A stretch of 64,000 nucleotides of DNA. It comes from Citrobacter tructae (GTDB taxonomy: Bacteria; Pseudomonadota; Gammaproteobacteria; Enterobacterales; Enterobacteriaceae). Of the stretch, positions 51,462 to 60,400 are shown piece by piece. Made by a program: the position numbers and the translations under genes. Each line of letters starts with the position of its first letter. The stretch's first letter is position 1. The notes below the pieces were generated by a model. The model had not been told where the DNA came from and did no database searches. It saw only the letters and a program-made list of their open reading frames with translations. The stretch covers positions 1,550,001 to 1,614,000 of the forward strand of contig NZ_CP038469.1 of NCBI RefSeq assembly GCF_004684345.1, in the 5' to 3' direction.

Positions 51462-51995
51462 GGATAGCACCTTGAGTTGTAGGTATACATCACACGCGCC
51501 GCCTTCGGCACGATTATGCGCACGAACATCTGAGGTTTGGCTTCCTTGTAAGCCATTGCTTGCCTTTGGATAAGACACCACACACGGCTACGCGCACCGT
51601 ACAGGGTGTCAGTAACACGGATAAGATGAGGAAGAGAGAGGAATTCAGCGGTGACGAGATGGCTACCGGAAGATAAACGTCCGCGTAAGGAAGTATGGAT
51701 GCTTTGAAATACCAGTCCAATACAGGACGTTACCATTCGCGATCTCCATAGTGAATGACTATCACTGCCGGGAACTACCGCTGTTACTTATAAGTACAAC
51801 AGAATTTATTTTCAATGCAACAATATTTTTACTTATTGTTAACTAAATTCCATCTTATCGTCGTGTACAGTCTCTTGCAGAGAGATGACAGAATTATTTC
51901 AGCACAGCAGACATCACGAAAAATAATTTTTTCGTTCATCAATCTGTCAGGTCAACATGTCAGAAATTGCCCCGCAGAGGCGCGGGGCACAGGAG
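51462..51995 (-). promoter_or_regulatory. phoH upstream region / efeB downstream spacer
   Basis: This 534-bp stretch holds the phoH promoter region and the end of efeB. I did not find a clear Pho box (two CTGTCA-like repeats 11 bp apart); CTGTCA/ATGTCA near 51942-51960 are spaced 13 bp and point the wrong way. A stem GCCCCGC/GCGGGGC (51969-51988) next to efeB may end that operon. A 98-codon frame at 51440-51736 is treated as spurious. Confidence 0.45.
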
Positions 51996-53279
51996 TCAGG
52001 CTTCGATCAAAGATTGCCCAAGGTAGTGGTCGGCCGTTGTAACCCCAGGTAAAGCGAAGAAGTAACCGCCGCCAATCGGTTTAACATACTCTTCGAGCGC
52101 TTCACCGTTCAGGCGTTTCTGTACTGCCAAAAACCCTTTCTGCAGATCGTGCTGATAGCAGACAAACAGCAGTCCCATATCCAGTTGGCCGGAAGGCGTC
52201 ACACCAAGCGAATAGCTGTAGCCACGACGCATCATCAGGCTGGATTCCGTCGCTTTGGTGCGCGGGTTTGCCAGCCGGATATGGCTGTCGAGTGCAATTA
52301 CCTCACCATCAGGATCGCTGGCATAATCCGGTACATCATGCTCATGCTGCATTCCCAGCGGCGCACCGGTCTGTTTATCGCGCCCGAAAATGGTTTGCTG
52401 TTCTTTAAGCGGCGTGCGGTCCCAGAACTCAACGCGAAACTGAATAAGCCTCACCGCCTGATAACTCCCCCCTACCGCCCATGCAGGCTCGCCCTGATCG
52501 GCCGTGACCCACACTACGTTTTGCATCAGTTTTTCATCGGTACCGTCCGGGTTAGCCGTCCCGTCTTTAAAGCCGAGCAAATTGACCGGGGTTTCTTTGC
52601 CTTTACTGCGCGCAGCATGATCGGAGATAAATCCTTCGCGTTTCCAGCGAACGCTGAGCAGGTCCGGCGTATGCTTAATAATGTCACGCAATGCATGGAT
52701 AACGGTGTCCTGCGTGTTGGCGCAAATCTGCAACAGCAAATCCCCGTGACACAGCGCGGCATCCAGCGAATCATTCGGAAAACGCGTCATTTTTTGCAGC
52801 GTTTTCGGCATTTGCGTTTTCAGGCTATAACGCTCATCGAACAGCGAAGAGCCGACCGACAGCGTCATCGTCAGGTTATCCGGTGCAATGTAAGCCCCCA
52901 GAATACCGGAGTCCATTGGTGGCAAGCGCGGATTCGGCGTTTCTGGCGCCGGGCCGCCGGTGGTCAGGAACGCAAAACGACGGGTCAGTAAACGAAACAG
53001 GCGTTCAAGGTCTGCCTTATCACTGGCAAGAACATCAAACGCCACCAGCATCATCGATGCCTGCTGCGGCGTCAGGATCCCCGCCTGATGCAGCCCATAA
53101 AAAGGCTGCTCATCATCGCGCGCGTTCGGCGACAGGGTCCCCGGCGCGCTTTGTGGTTTTTGCGCATGCGCAACTGGGCAGCCGCCCGCCAGCGCCAGCG
53201 CACCACCCAAGGCTCCCATGCCTTTCAGTAGACGTCGGCGTGACGGTTCACTCACGCCGTTTTCATTATCTTGCTGCAT
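51996..53279 (-). CDS. efeB: Deferrochelatase/peroxidase EfeB
   Basis: EfeB (427 residues) is a periplasmic heme-containing DyP-type peroxidase, exported folded by the Tat pathway; it oxidises ferrous iron for EfeU and can take iron from heme. The Tat signal has the twin Arg in SRRRLLKGMGALGGALALAG. The DyP core has LGFKDGTANPDGTDEK (the G-x-x-D-G motif with catalytic Asp) and the heme-ligand His in EHDVPDYASDPDGEV or nearby, and a C-terminal Arg/Phe motif region. It is last in efeUOB, 5 bp after efeO. Confidence 0.96.
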   Translation of the reverse strand: MQQDNENGVSEPSRRRLLKGMGALGGALALAGGCPVAHAQKPQSAPGTLSPNARDDEQPFYGLHQAGILTPQQASMMLVAFDVLASDKADLERLFRLLTRRFAFLTTGGPAPETPNPRLPPMDSGILGAYIAPDNLTMTLSVGSSLFDERYSLKTQMPKTLQKMTRFPNDSLDAALCHGDLLLQICANTQDTVIHALRDIIKHTPDLLSVRWKREGFISDHAARSKGKETPVNLLGFKDGTANPDGTDEKLMQNVVWVTADQGEPAWAVGGSYQAVRLIQFRVEFWDRTPLKEQQTIFGRDKQTGAPLGMQHEHDVPDYASDPDGEVIALDSHIRLANPRTKATESSLMMRRGYSYSLGVTPSGQLDMGLLFVCYQHDLQKGFLAVQKRLNGEALEEYVKPIGGGYFFALPGVTTADHYLGQSLIEA

Positions 53280-53284
53280 GATGC

Positions 53285-54412
53285 TTAATCCAGACCCAGT
53301 ACGCCGCGTAATTGTGACAAGTCTTCTGCCAGCGTCGTAATCGGCCCTTTCAGCGCGTTGCGGTCAGCGTCGGTCAGCTTGTCGTAGGTTTCAAACCCGT
53401 CTTTGGTGCGATATTTGCTCAGGATGCTATCGACTTTTTTGAAGTTCGCATCCACTTTCGCCAGCAGCTCAGCATTAGATTTTTGCAACTGAGGACGCAG
53501 GAGATTGACAATTTTCTGCGCGCCATCGACGTTGGCCTGGAAATCCCACAGGTCGGTGTGGCTGTAGCGATCTTCTTCGCCGCTAATTTTGCTGGCAGCC
53601 ACTTCTTCAATCAGCCCTGCGGCTCCGCCAACCACTTTTGACGGAGGGAAGGCCAGTTCACTGATGCGCGTTTGCAGGTCGATAACGTCGCTGTTCAGCT
53701 GATCAGCGTATTTATCCATGCCCTTGGTGGTATTGTCGCCAAACAGCGCTTTTTCCAGGCGGTGGAAGCCGGTGAATTTAGGATCGGCGGCTTTTTGCTC
53801 GTAATCGTCTTCACGGGCATCGATGCTGCCATCGAGATCGGAGAACAGTTCGGCAATCGGTTCAATACGTTCATAATGCTGACGCGTCGGCGCGTACAGG
53901 GATTTGGCTTTCTCGATATTCCCTGCTTTAATCGCGTCCGTAAACGCTTTGGTACCCGTAACCAGCTGTGCGGTTTCTGCGGTCACATAGGCTTTGTATT
54001 CGGTAATCGCGCCACTCAGGCTCAGCAGGGCGTCACTCTGCGCCGCATCTGCCGTTGCGCTGCCCTTGACGATCAGTTTCCCTTTAGGGTTGGTCAGCAG
54101 TCCACAGGTCATATCGTATTCACCGGGCTGCAGGTTGGCGGTCATTTTCTGGCTGAAGCCTGGCGCAATATTTTCACGCTCTTCAACCACCATCACGCCT
54201 TTGAGGATTTCCCACTCCAGCGCTTTCTGACTGTGGTTCTGAATAATAAATTGGGTTTTCCCGGCGTTGACCGTGATCGTCATCGGTTCACACTGTTTGT
54301 CGTTAACCGTGACGTTGACCTTTGGAATATCAGCGGCGTGTGAGGCAAAAGCAGAAGTAAACAGCGCAGCGATACCTAACTGCAGTGCACTACGGCGAAA
54401 GTTAATCGTCAT
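53285..54412 (-). CDS. efeO: Periplasmic iron-binding protein EfeO
   Basis: EfeO (375 residues) is a periplasmic protein with an N-terminal cupredoxin-like domain (about 30-115, CEPMTITVNAGKTQFIIQNH and DMTCGLLTNPKGKLIV) and a C-terminal imelysin/peptidase M75 domain with the HxxE motif GFHRLEKALFG near residue 225. It binds and passes iron to EfeU. A Sec signal peptide (RRSALQLGIAALFTSAFASHA) begins the protein. Middle gene of efeUOB. Confidence 0.97.
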   Translation of the reverse strand: MTINFRRSALQLGIAALFTSAFASHAADIPKVNVTVNDKQCEPMTITVNAGKTQFIIQNHSQKALEWEILKGVMVVEERENIAPGFSQKMTANLQPGEYDMTCGLLTNPKGKLIVKGSATADAAQSDALLSLSGAITEYKAYVTAETAQLVTGTKAFTDAIKAGNIEKAKSLYAPTRQHYERIEPIAELFSDLDGSIDAREDDYEQKAADPKFTGFHRLEKALFGDNTTKGMDKYADQLNSDVIDLQTRISELAFPPSKVVGGAAGLIEEVAASKISGEEDRYSHTDLWDFQANVDGAQKIVNLLRPQLQKSNAELLAKVDANFKKVDSILSKYRTKDGFETYDKLTDADRNALKGPITTLAEDLSQLRGVLGLD

Positions 54413-54470
54413 GACCTATCCCTATAAATAAGTATGTTGTAACTAAATGAGATTCTGCGTCGCGTTGTTA

Positions 54471-55304
54471 TCAGGGTGCAGTACGAGACGCCGTAGAGCC
54501 TGAACGAGGCGGTAATGCAAACATAATCAGTGCCGGGATCAAGTAGATAAACCAGACGGCAACCTCGCTGACGCTTGGTGCTTCCTGGTAACCAAAAATC
54601 CCCTCCATCAGCGTGCCAAACAGCGAGTGCGTGGACAGCACACTGCTGAGGTCAAATGCCACATCCTGGAAATGATTCCATAACCCGGCCTCGTGGAACG
54701 CACGAATCGCTCCGGCCGCAAGACCTGCGGCCACCAGCAGAATGAACAGGCTGGTCCATTTGAAGAATGCCCCGAGGTTCAGTTTGATCCCGCCGAGGTA
54801 AATCAGGTAGCCCAGTACAACGGCGGTTGCCAGACCCAGCATCGCCCCTACCGGCGGCCAAATGCCCACATCCTGCTGAAATGCCGCCAGCAGAAAGAAA
54901 ACTGACTCCAGTCCTTCACGGGCGACCGCAAAAAAGACCATCATCACCAGCGCCCAACCATGATGATTGCCACGCTGTAAGGCGTTATCGACAGCCTGCT
55001 CCAACTGAACTTTGACGTTGCGCGAGACTTTACGCATCCAAAAGACCATCCACGTGAGGATCACCACGGCAATCACGGCCACAATCCCTTCAAACAGCTC
55101 CTGTTCTTTTTGCGGAAATTCACCGGTGGTCTCATTAATGAAAATCCCCAGCGCCAGGCATAGCGCCGCCGCCAGCAGAACGCCAATCCACATCACACCA
55201 ATCCAGCGACCTCGCTGAGTCCGTTTCAGGTAACTGGCTATCAGGCTGACAATCAGCGCGGCCTCTAAGCCTTCGCGCAACATAATCAGAAATGGAACAA
55301 ACAT
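54471..55304 (-). CDS. efeU: Ferrous iron permease EfeU
   Basis: EfeU (277 residues) is an inner-membrane Fe(II) transporter of the FTR1/oxidase-dependent family with seven hydrophobic segments. Both REGLE iron motifs are present: LREGLEAALIVSLIASY at the N-terminus and AREGLESVFFLLAAF in the fourth segment. The frame is uninterrupted, unlike E. coli K-12 where efeU is frameshifted, so this operon should be functional. First gene of efeUOB, with a Fur box just upstream. Confidence 0.96.
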   Translation of the reverse strand: MFVPFLIMLREGLEAALIVSLIASYLKRTQRGRWIGVMWIGVLLAAALCLALGIFINETTGEFPQKEQELFEGIVAVIAVVILTWMVFWMRKVSRNVKVQLEQAVDNALQRGNHHGWALVMMVFFAVAREGLESVFFLLAAFQQDVGIWPPVGAMLGLATAVVLGYLIYLGGIKLNLGAFFKWTSLFILLVAAGLAAGAIRAFHEAGLWNHFQDVAFDLSSVLSTHSLFGTLMEGIFGYQEAPSVSEVAVWFIYLIPALIMFALPPRSGSTASRTAP

Positions 55305-55362
55305 GCGAAGTACCCTTAAACGTTATTCTCAGTCAACTCGTGAAAAGAAAAGTAAATTACAG

Positions 55363-55382
55363 TGATAGTGATTATCATTACA
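55363..55382 (-). promoter_or_regulatory. Fur box upstream of efeUOB
   Basis: GATAGTGATTATCATTACA (from 55364) matches the 19-bp Fur consensus GATAATGATAATCATTATC at 15 positions, about 60 bp before the efeU start. It implies repression of efeUOB by iron-loaded Fur. Confidence 0.88.
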
Positions 55383-55477
55383 GAAAAGAAAAACTCAAGC
55401 GGAATGTTTTGAGAATGATGACTTAATGTAAACAGTTAGCTTGGTAAGGGTTACTGTCTTTTTACGAAGAGAGGCGT

Positions 55478-55501
55478 AAAAAAGCCCGCGCACGGCGGGC
55501 T
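55478..55501 (-). terminator. putP intrinsic terminator
   Basis: AGCCCGC (55483-55489) and GCGGGCT (55495-55501) form a 7-bp stem; the A-run 55478-55483 gives Ts on the minus strand. It lies 17 bp after the putP stop. Confidence 0.92.
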
Positions 55502-55518
55502 GTAGAAGAAATAACAGA

Positions 55519-57027
55519 TTACTCAACCTGTAAACGTGACGGCGGTGCTGAGTGATAATGTGCATCTGCTTCGGCAAAGCGTTTTTGCATGGCGGCTGAA
55601 GGTGCTTTACCCAGCAAGCTGAACACCACGATGCCGATGCTGCCGAAAACGAAGCCCGGGATGATTTCATACAGACCCAGCCATGCGAACTGTTTCCAGA
55701 CGATAACCGTGACTGCACCAATGATCATCCCCGCCAGCGCGCCATTACGGGTCATACGCGACCACATAACAGAGAACAACACCACCGGACCAAATGCCGC
55801 ACCAAAGCCTGCCCAGGCGTAACTCACCAGACCGAGAACGCGGTTTTCCGGGTTAGCCGCCAGCGCAATAGAGACCAGCGCGACAACCAGCACCATAACG
55901 CGTCCAATCCACACCAGTTCTTTCTGGCTGGCATTTTTATGCAGGAACGCTTTGTACAAATCTTCCGTAATAGCGCTGGAACACACCAGCAACTGGCAGC
56001 TCAGGGTCGACATCACCGCCGCAAGGATGGCAGACAGCAGAATACCGGCAATCCACGGGTTGAACAGAATTTGCGCCAGTTCAATAAACACGCGCTCGGC
56101 GTTCTGATTAACCGCACCGGCCAGCGCCGGATTGTTATTGAAATAGGCGATACCGAAGAAGCCAACGGCAACCGCCCCCGCCAGGCACAGGATCATCCAG
56201 GTCATACTGATGCGACGAGCGTGAACAATGCTATGGTGAGAATCTGCTGCCATAAAGCGCGCCAGAATATGTGGCTGCCCGAAGTAACCCAATCCCCAGC
56301 CCATCAGTGAGATGATGGCGACAAAGTTCAGCCCCTTGAACATGTCCACATTCTCAATGCTCTTTTGTTTAATGACTTCCAGCGAGTCTTCAAATCCACC
56401 GACGCCAATAATGACCATCACCGGCGTCAGGATCAGAGCGAAGATCATCAGGCTGGCCTGCACGGTATCGGTCCAGCTCACCGCGAGGAATCCACCAATA
56501 AAGGTGTAAATGATCGTGGCTGCCGCTCCCGCCCATAGCGCCGTTTCATAGCTCATGCCAAAGGTACTTTCGAACAGACGCGCCCCTGCGACAATACCGG
56601 AAGCGCAATAGATGGTGAAAAACAGCAGAATCACCAGCGCGGAGATAATACGCAGAATTCGGCTTTTATCTTCAAAACGACCGGTGAAGTAATCCGGTAA
56701 CGTCAGTGCATTGTTATTGTATTCGGTGTGAACACGTAAGCGTCCCGCCACCAGTTTCCAGTTGATCCATGCCCCAACAATCAGGCCGATAGCGATCCAG
56801 CTTTCTGAAATTCCAGACAGGAAAATCGCACCCGGCAGCCCCATCAGCAGCCAGCCGCTCATATCAGATGCCCCGGCGGAAAGCGCGGTGACAAAAGGCC
56901 CCAGGCTGCGTCCACCAAGAATGTAGTCATCAAAGTTTTTGGTTGAACGCCATGCAATAAACCCTATCAATAGCATGCCAAAAATATAGACACAGAATGT
57001 CACTAACATCGGTGTGCTAATAGCCAT
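55519..57027 (-). CDS. putP: Sodium/proline symporter PutP
   Basis: PutP (502 residues) is the inner-membrane Na+/L-proline symporter of the SSS family, with 13 helices. The start is MAISTPMLVTFCVYIFGMLL; the Na+ site region GASDMSGWLLMGLPG (Asp55, Met56, Ser57) and TLSCQLLVCSSAITEDLYK (Ser340/Thr341 region) are conserved. The frame opens with a TTG at 57030, but the ATG at 57027 gives the usual length. It diverges from putA over a shared PutA-bound control region. Confidence 0.97.
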   Translation of the reverse strand: MAISTPMLVTFCVYIFGMLLIGFIAWRSTKNFDDYILGGRSLGPFVTALSAGASDMSGWLLMGLPGAIFLSGISESWIAIGLIVGAWINWKLVAGRLRVHTEYNNNALTLPDYFTGRFEDKSRILRIISALVILLFFTIYCASGIVAGARLFESTFGMSYETALWAGAAATIIYTFIGGFLAVSWTDTVQASLMIFALILTPVMVIIGVGGFEDSLEVIKQKSIENVDMFKGLNFVAIISLMGWGLGYFGQPHILARFMAADSHHSIVHARRISMTWMILCLAGAVAVGFFGIAYFNNNPALAGAVNQNAERVFIELAQILFNPWIAGILLSAILAAVMSTLSCQLLVCSSAITEDLYKAFLHKNASQKELVWIGRVMVLVVALVSIALAANPENRVLGLVSYAWAGFGAAFGPVVLFSVMWSRMTRNGALAGMIIGAVTVIVWKQFAWLGLYEIIPGFVFGSIGIVVFSLLGKAPSAAMQKRFAEADAHYHSAPPSRLQVE

Positions 57028-57449
57028 CAAAACTCTCCAAAATTATGTATCGACAATGCCGTAGCTTGCCGTTTTATTACCCTGCCGGAACGTGGCAAAG
57101 ATATCTATGTTGACCTGGGCGACCGTATCCTGCCGGAAGCGATGGTCATTCACAATCGATTTAACACACCATTTACATCAATTTTGATCTCGAGTAGATA
57201 GCATTTTTCTGGAGGTTGCACTCCCTCACACTTTTTTCGGTTGCACCTTTAAAAAGTGTTAACTACCGCAGAGAAAAAGAGCCCGCGATTTTTACACCTC
57301 TTTCTACAAACACCACATTCATTAACATTTCATTCATTTTCAAGCTTGCAAACCAAGTCACATTTAACATGGTTGCACAAAGTTGCAACATAGTGGATAT
57401 TTCTCGCTAACTATCATTTCCGTATTTCAGTACAACAGGAGTAAACGGC
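57028..57449. promoter_or_regulatory. put control region with PutA operators
   Basis: A 422-bp spacer between divergent putP and putA. It contains four plus-strand copies of the PutA operator core GTTGCA: 57215-57220, 57240-57245, 57372-57377 and 57382-57387. In relatives several such sites let proline-free PutA repress both genes. The left third (57040-57201) instead looks like protein-coding DNA, listed separately. An AACAGGAG ribosome site precedes putA. Confidence 0.88.
57052..57201 (+). pseudogene. Coding-like fragment in the put control region
   Basis: In the frame starting at 57052 there is a stop-free stretch that reads like part of a protein: DNAVACRFITLPERGKDIYV then DLGDRILPEAMVIHN, ending at TAG (57199-57201). 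It is more GC-rich than the rest of the spacer. No plausible start codon or ribosome site precedes it, and the frame continues upstream into putP antisense. It could be a remnant of a lost gene or an accident. I do not recognise the family. Confidence 0.3.
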
Positions 57450-60400
57450 ATGGGAACCACCACGATGGGGGTTAAGCTGGACGACGCCACACGCGAACGT
57501 ATTAAAACAGCCGCATCACGAATCGATCGCACGCCGCACTGGCTGATCAAACAAGCCATCTTTAATTATCTCGAAAGACTGGAAAATGACGATGTACTTC
57601 CTGAGCTACCTGCCCTGCTGGCAGGCGCAGCTAATGAAGGTGATGACGCAGCGGCATACCAGAATGAAACCCACCAGCCTTTCCTCGAGTTTGCCGAACA
57701 GATCCTGCCGCAGTCGGTTTCCCGTGCGGCGATCACCGCCGCATATCGACGCGCGGAAACCGACGCCGTACCGATGTTGATGGAACAGGCTCGCCTGCCG
57801 CAGCCGATCGCTGAACAGGCGCATAAGCTGGCGTATCAGCTAGCAGACAAACTGCGCAATCAGAAAACCGCCAGCGGTCGTGCCGGCATGGTACAGGGTC
57901 TCCTGCAGGAGTTTTCGCTTTCCTCTCAGGAAGGCGTCGCGCTGATGTGTCTGGCGGAAGCCCTGTTGCGTATTCCCGACAAGGCCACCCGCGATGCGCT
58001 GATCCGCGACAAAATCAGCAACGGTAACTGGCAGTCACACATTGGTCGCAGCCCGTCGTTATTCGTCAATGCGGCAACCTGGGGACTGTTGTTTACCGGT
58101 AAACTCGTCTCAACCCACAACGAAGCCAGCCTCTCACGCTCGCTGAACCGCATCATCGGTAAGAGCGGCGAACCGCTGGTACGTAAAGGCGTCGATATGG
58201 CGATGCGTTTGATGGGTGAACAGTTCGTCACCGGGGAAACCATCGCCGAGGCGTTAGCTAACGCGCGTAAACTGGAAGAAAAAGGTTTCCGCTACTCCTA
58301 CGATATGCTGGGGGAAGCCGCGCTGACCGCCGCTGATGCACAAGCCTATATGGTTTCTTATCAGCAGGCGATCCACGCCATTGGTAAAGCGTCGAACGGG
58401 CGCGGAATTTATGAAGGGCCGGGAATTTCGATCAAGCTGTCGGCGCTGCACCCGCGCTACAGCCGCGCACAGTACGATCGCGTGATGGACGAGCTTTATC
58501 CGCGCCTGAAATCACTCACCCTACTGGCACGTCAGTACGACATCGGCATCAATATTGACGCCGAAGAAGCAGACCGTCTGGAAATCTCCCTCGATCTGCT
58601 GGAAAAACTGTGCTTTGAACCTGAGCTGGCAGGCTGGAACGGGATTGGTTTTGTCATCCAGGCTTACCAGAAGCGCTGCCCGTATGTAATTGATTATCTC
58701 ATTGATCTGGCTACGCGCAGCCGTCGCCGACTGATGATCCGCCTGGTCAAAGGCGCGTACTGGGACAGCGAAATCAAGCGCGCGCAGATGGACGGTCTGG
58801 AAGGTTATCCGGTCTATACCCGTAAGGTCTACACCGACGTTTCCTATCTGGCCTGCGCGAAGAAACTGCTTGCCGTGCCAAACCTGATTTACCCGCAGTT
58901 TGCCACCCATAACGCCCATACGCTGGCGGCAATTTATCAGTTAGCGGGTCAAAACTATTATCCCGGACAGTACGAGTTCCAGTGCCTGCACGGCATGGGT
59001 GAACCGCTGTACGAGCAGGTCACCGGTAAAGTAGCTGACGGTAAACTGAACCGTCCATGTCGTATTTACGCACCGGTAGGCACCCATGAAACGCTGTTGG
59101 CGTACCTGGTGCGCCGTCTGTTGGAAAACGGCGCCAACACGTCGTTCGTTAACCGTATTGCCGACACCACTCTGCCGCTGGATGAACTGGTTGCCGACCC
59201 GGTCGAAGCCGTGGAAAAAATGGCGCAGCAGGAAGGCCAGGCTGGCCTGCCGCATCCGAAGATTGCGCTGCCGCGCGACCTGTACGGCAAGGGGCGCGAA
59301 AACTCCGCTGGGCTGGATCTGGCGAACGAACATCGCCTGGCCTCGCTGTCCTCTGCCCTGCTCAATAGCGCGCTGCAAAAATGGCACGCGAAACCGATTC
59401 TGGAGCATCCGGTAGCTGACGGACAAATGACGTCAGTGATTAACCCGGCAGAACCCAAAGATATTGTGGGCTACGTTCGCGAAGCCACTCCTAATGAAGT
59501 GGAACAGGCGTTACAGAGCGCCGTGAATAATGCGCCTATCTGGTTCGCCACGCCGCCGCAGGAGCGTGCCGCTATTCTGCATCGCGCCGCCATCCTGATG
59601 GAAGGCCAGATGCAGCAACTGATTGGCATTCTGGTTCGCGAAGCGGGTAAAACCTTTAGCAACGCCATTGCCGAAGTGCGCGAAGCAGTCGACTTCCTGC
59701 ACTATTACGCCGGACAAGTCCGCGATGATTTTGATAACGAAACGCATCGTCCGCTAGGCCCGGTGGTCTGCATCAGCCCGTGGAACTTCCCACTGGCCAT
59801 TTTCAGCGGGCAGATTGCTGCCGCGCTGGCCGCAGGCAACAGCGTACTGGCAAAACCAGCGGAACAAACCCCGCTGATTGCCGCTCAGGGCATCGCTATT
59901 TTACTGGAAGCCGGTGTACCGCCGGGCGTGGTGCAACTGTTGCCAGGCCAGGGCGAAACCGTCGGGGCGCAGCTCACGTCCGATGAGCGCGTGCGCGGCG
60001 TGATGTTCACCGGTTCAACAGAGGTCGCCACCTTATTGCAGCGCAACATTGCCACCCGTCTTGACGCTCAAGGACGTCCAATCCCGCTTATCGCCGAAAC
60101 CGGTGGGATGAACGCGATGATCGTCGACTCCTCGGCGCTAACGGAACAGGTTGTGGTGGATGTGCTGGCCTCTGCCTTTGACAGCGCCGGGCAGCGTTGC
60201 TCCGCGCTACGCGTCCTGTGTCTGCAGGACGACATCGCCGATCACACGCTGAAAATGCTGCGTGGCGCGATGGCGGAATGCCGTATGGGTAACCCGGGTC
60301 GCCTGACCACCGATATTGGACCGGTTATCGACGACGAGGCCAAAACCAATATTGAACGTCACATTCAGGCCATGCGCGCCAAAGGTCGTCCGGTATTCCA

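Noticed and set aside
51462..51581. N-terminal extension of PhoH (40 residues)
   Set aside because: The conserved protein begins at MGRQKAV, which has its own ribosome site; the extension has irregular composition. Longer database annotations of relatives may not reflect the true start.
51440..51736. 98-codon minus-strand frame overlapping the phoH start
   Set aside because: It is in a different frame from phoH, runs over its ribosome site, has no signal or domain I know, and shows no ribosome site of its own.
51942..51960. Possible Pho box before phoH
   Set aside because: The CTGTCA-like repeats are 13 bp apart rather than 11 and point away from phoH, so they do not meet the consensus.
52149..52991. 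280-codon plus-strand frame inside efeB
   Set aside because: Shadow of efeB on the opposite strand, with Arg/His/Gln-rich composition and no start signal.
53672..54343. 223-codon plus-strand frame inside efeO
   Set aside because: Antisense shadow of efeO without ribosome site or recognisable domain.
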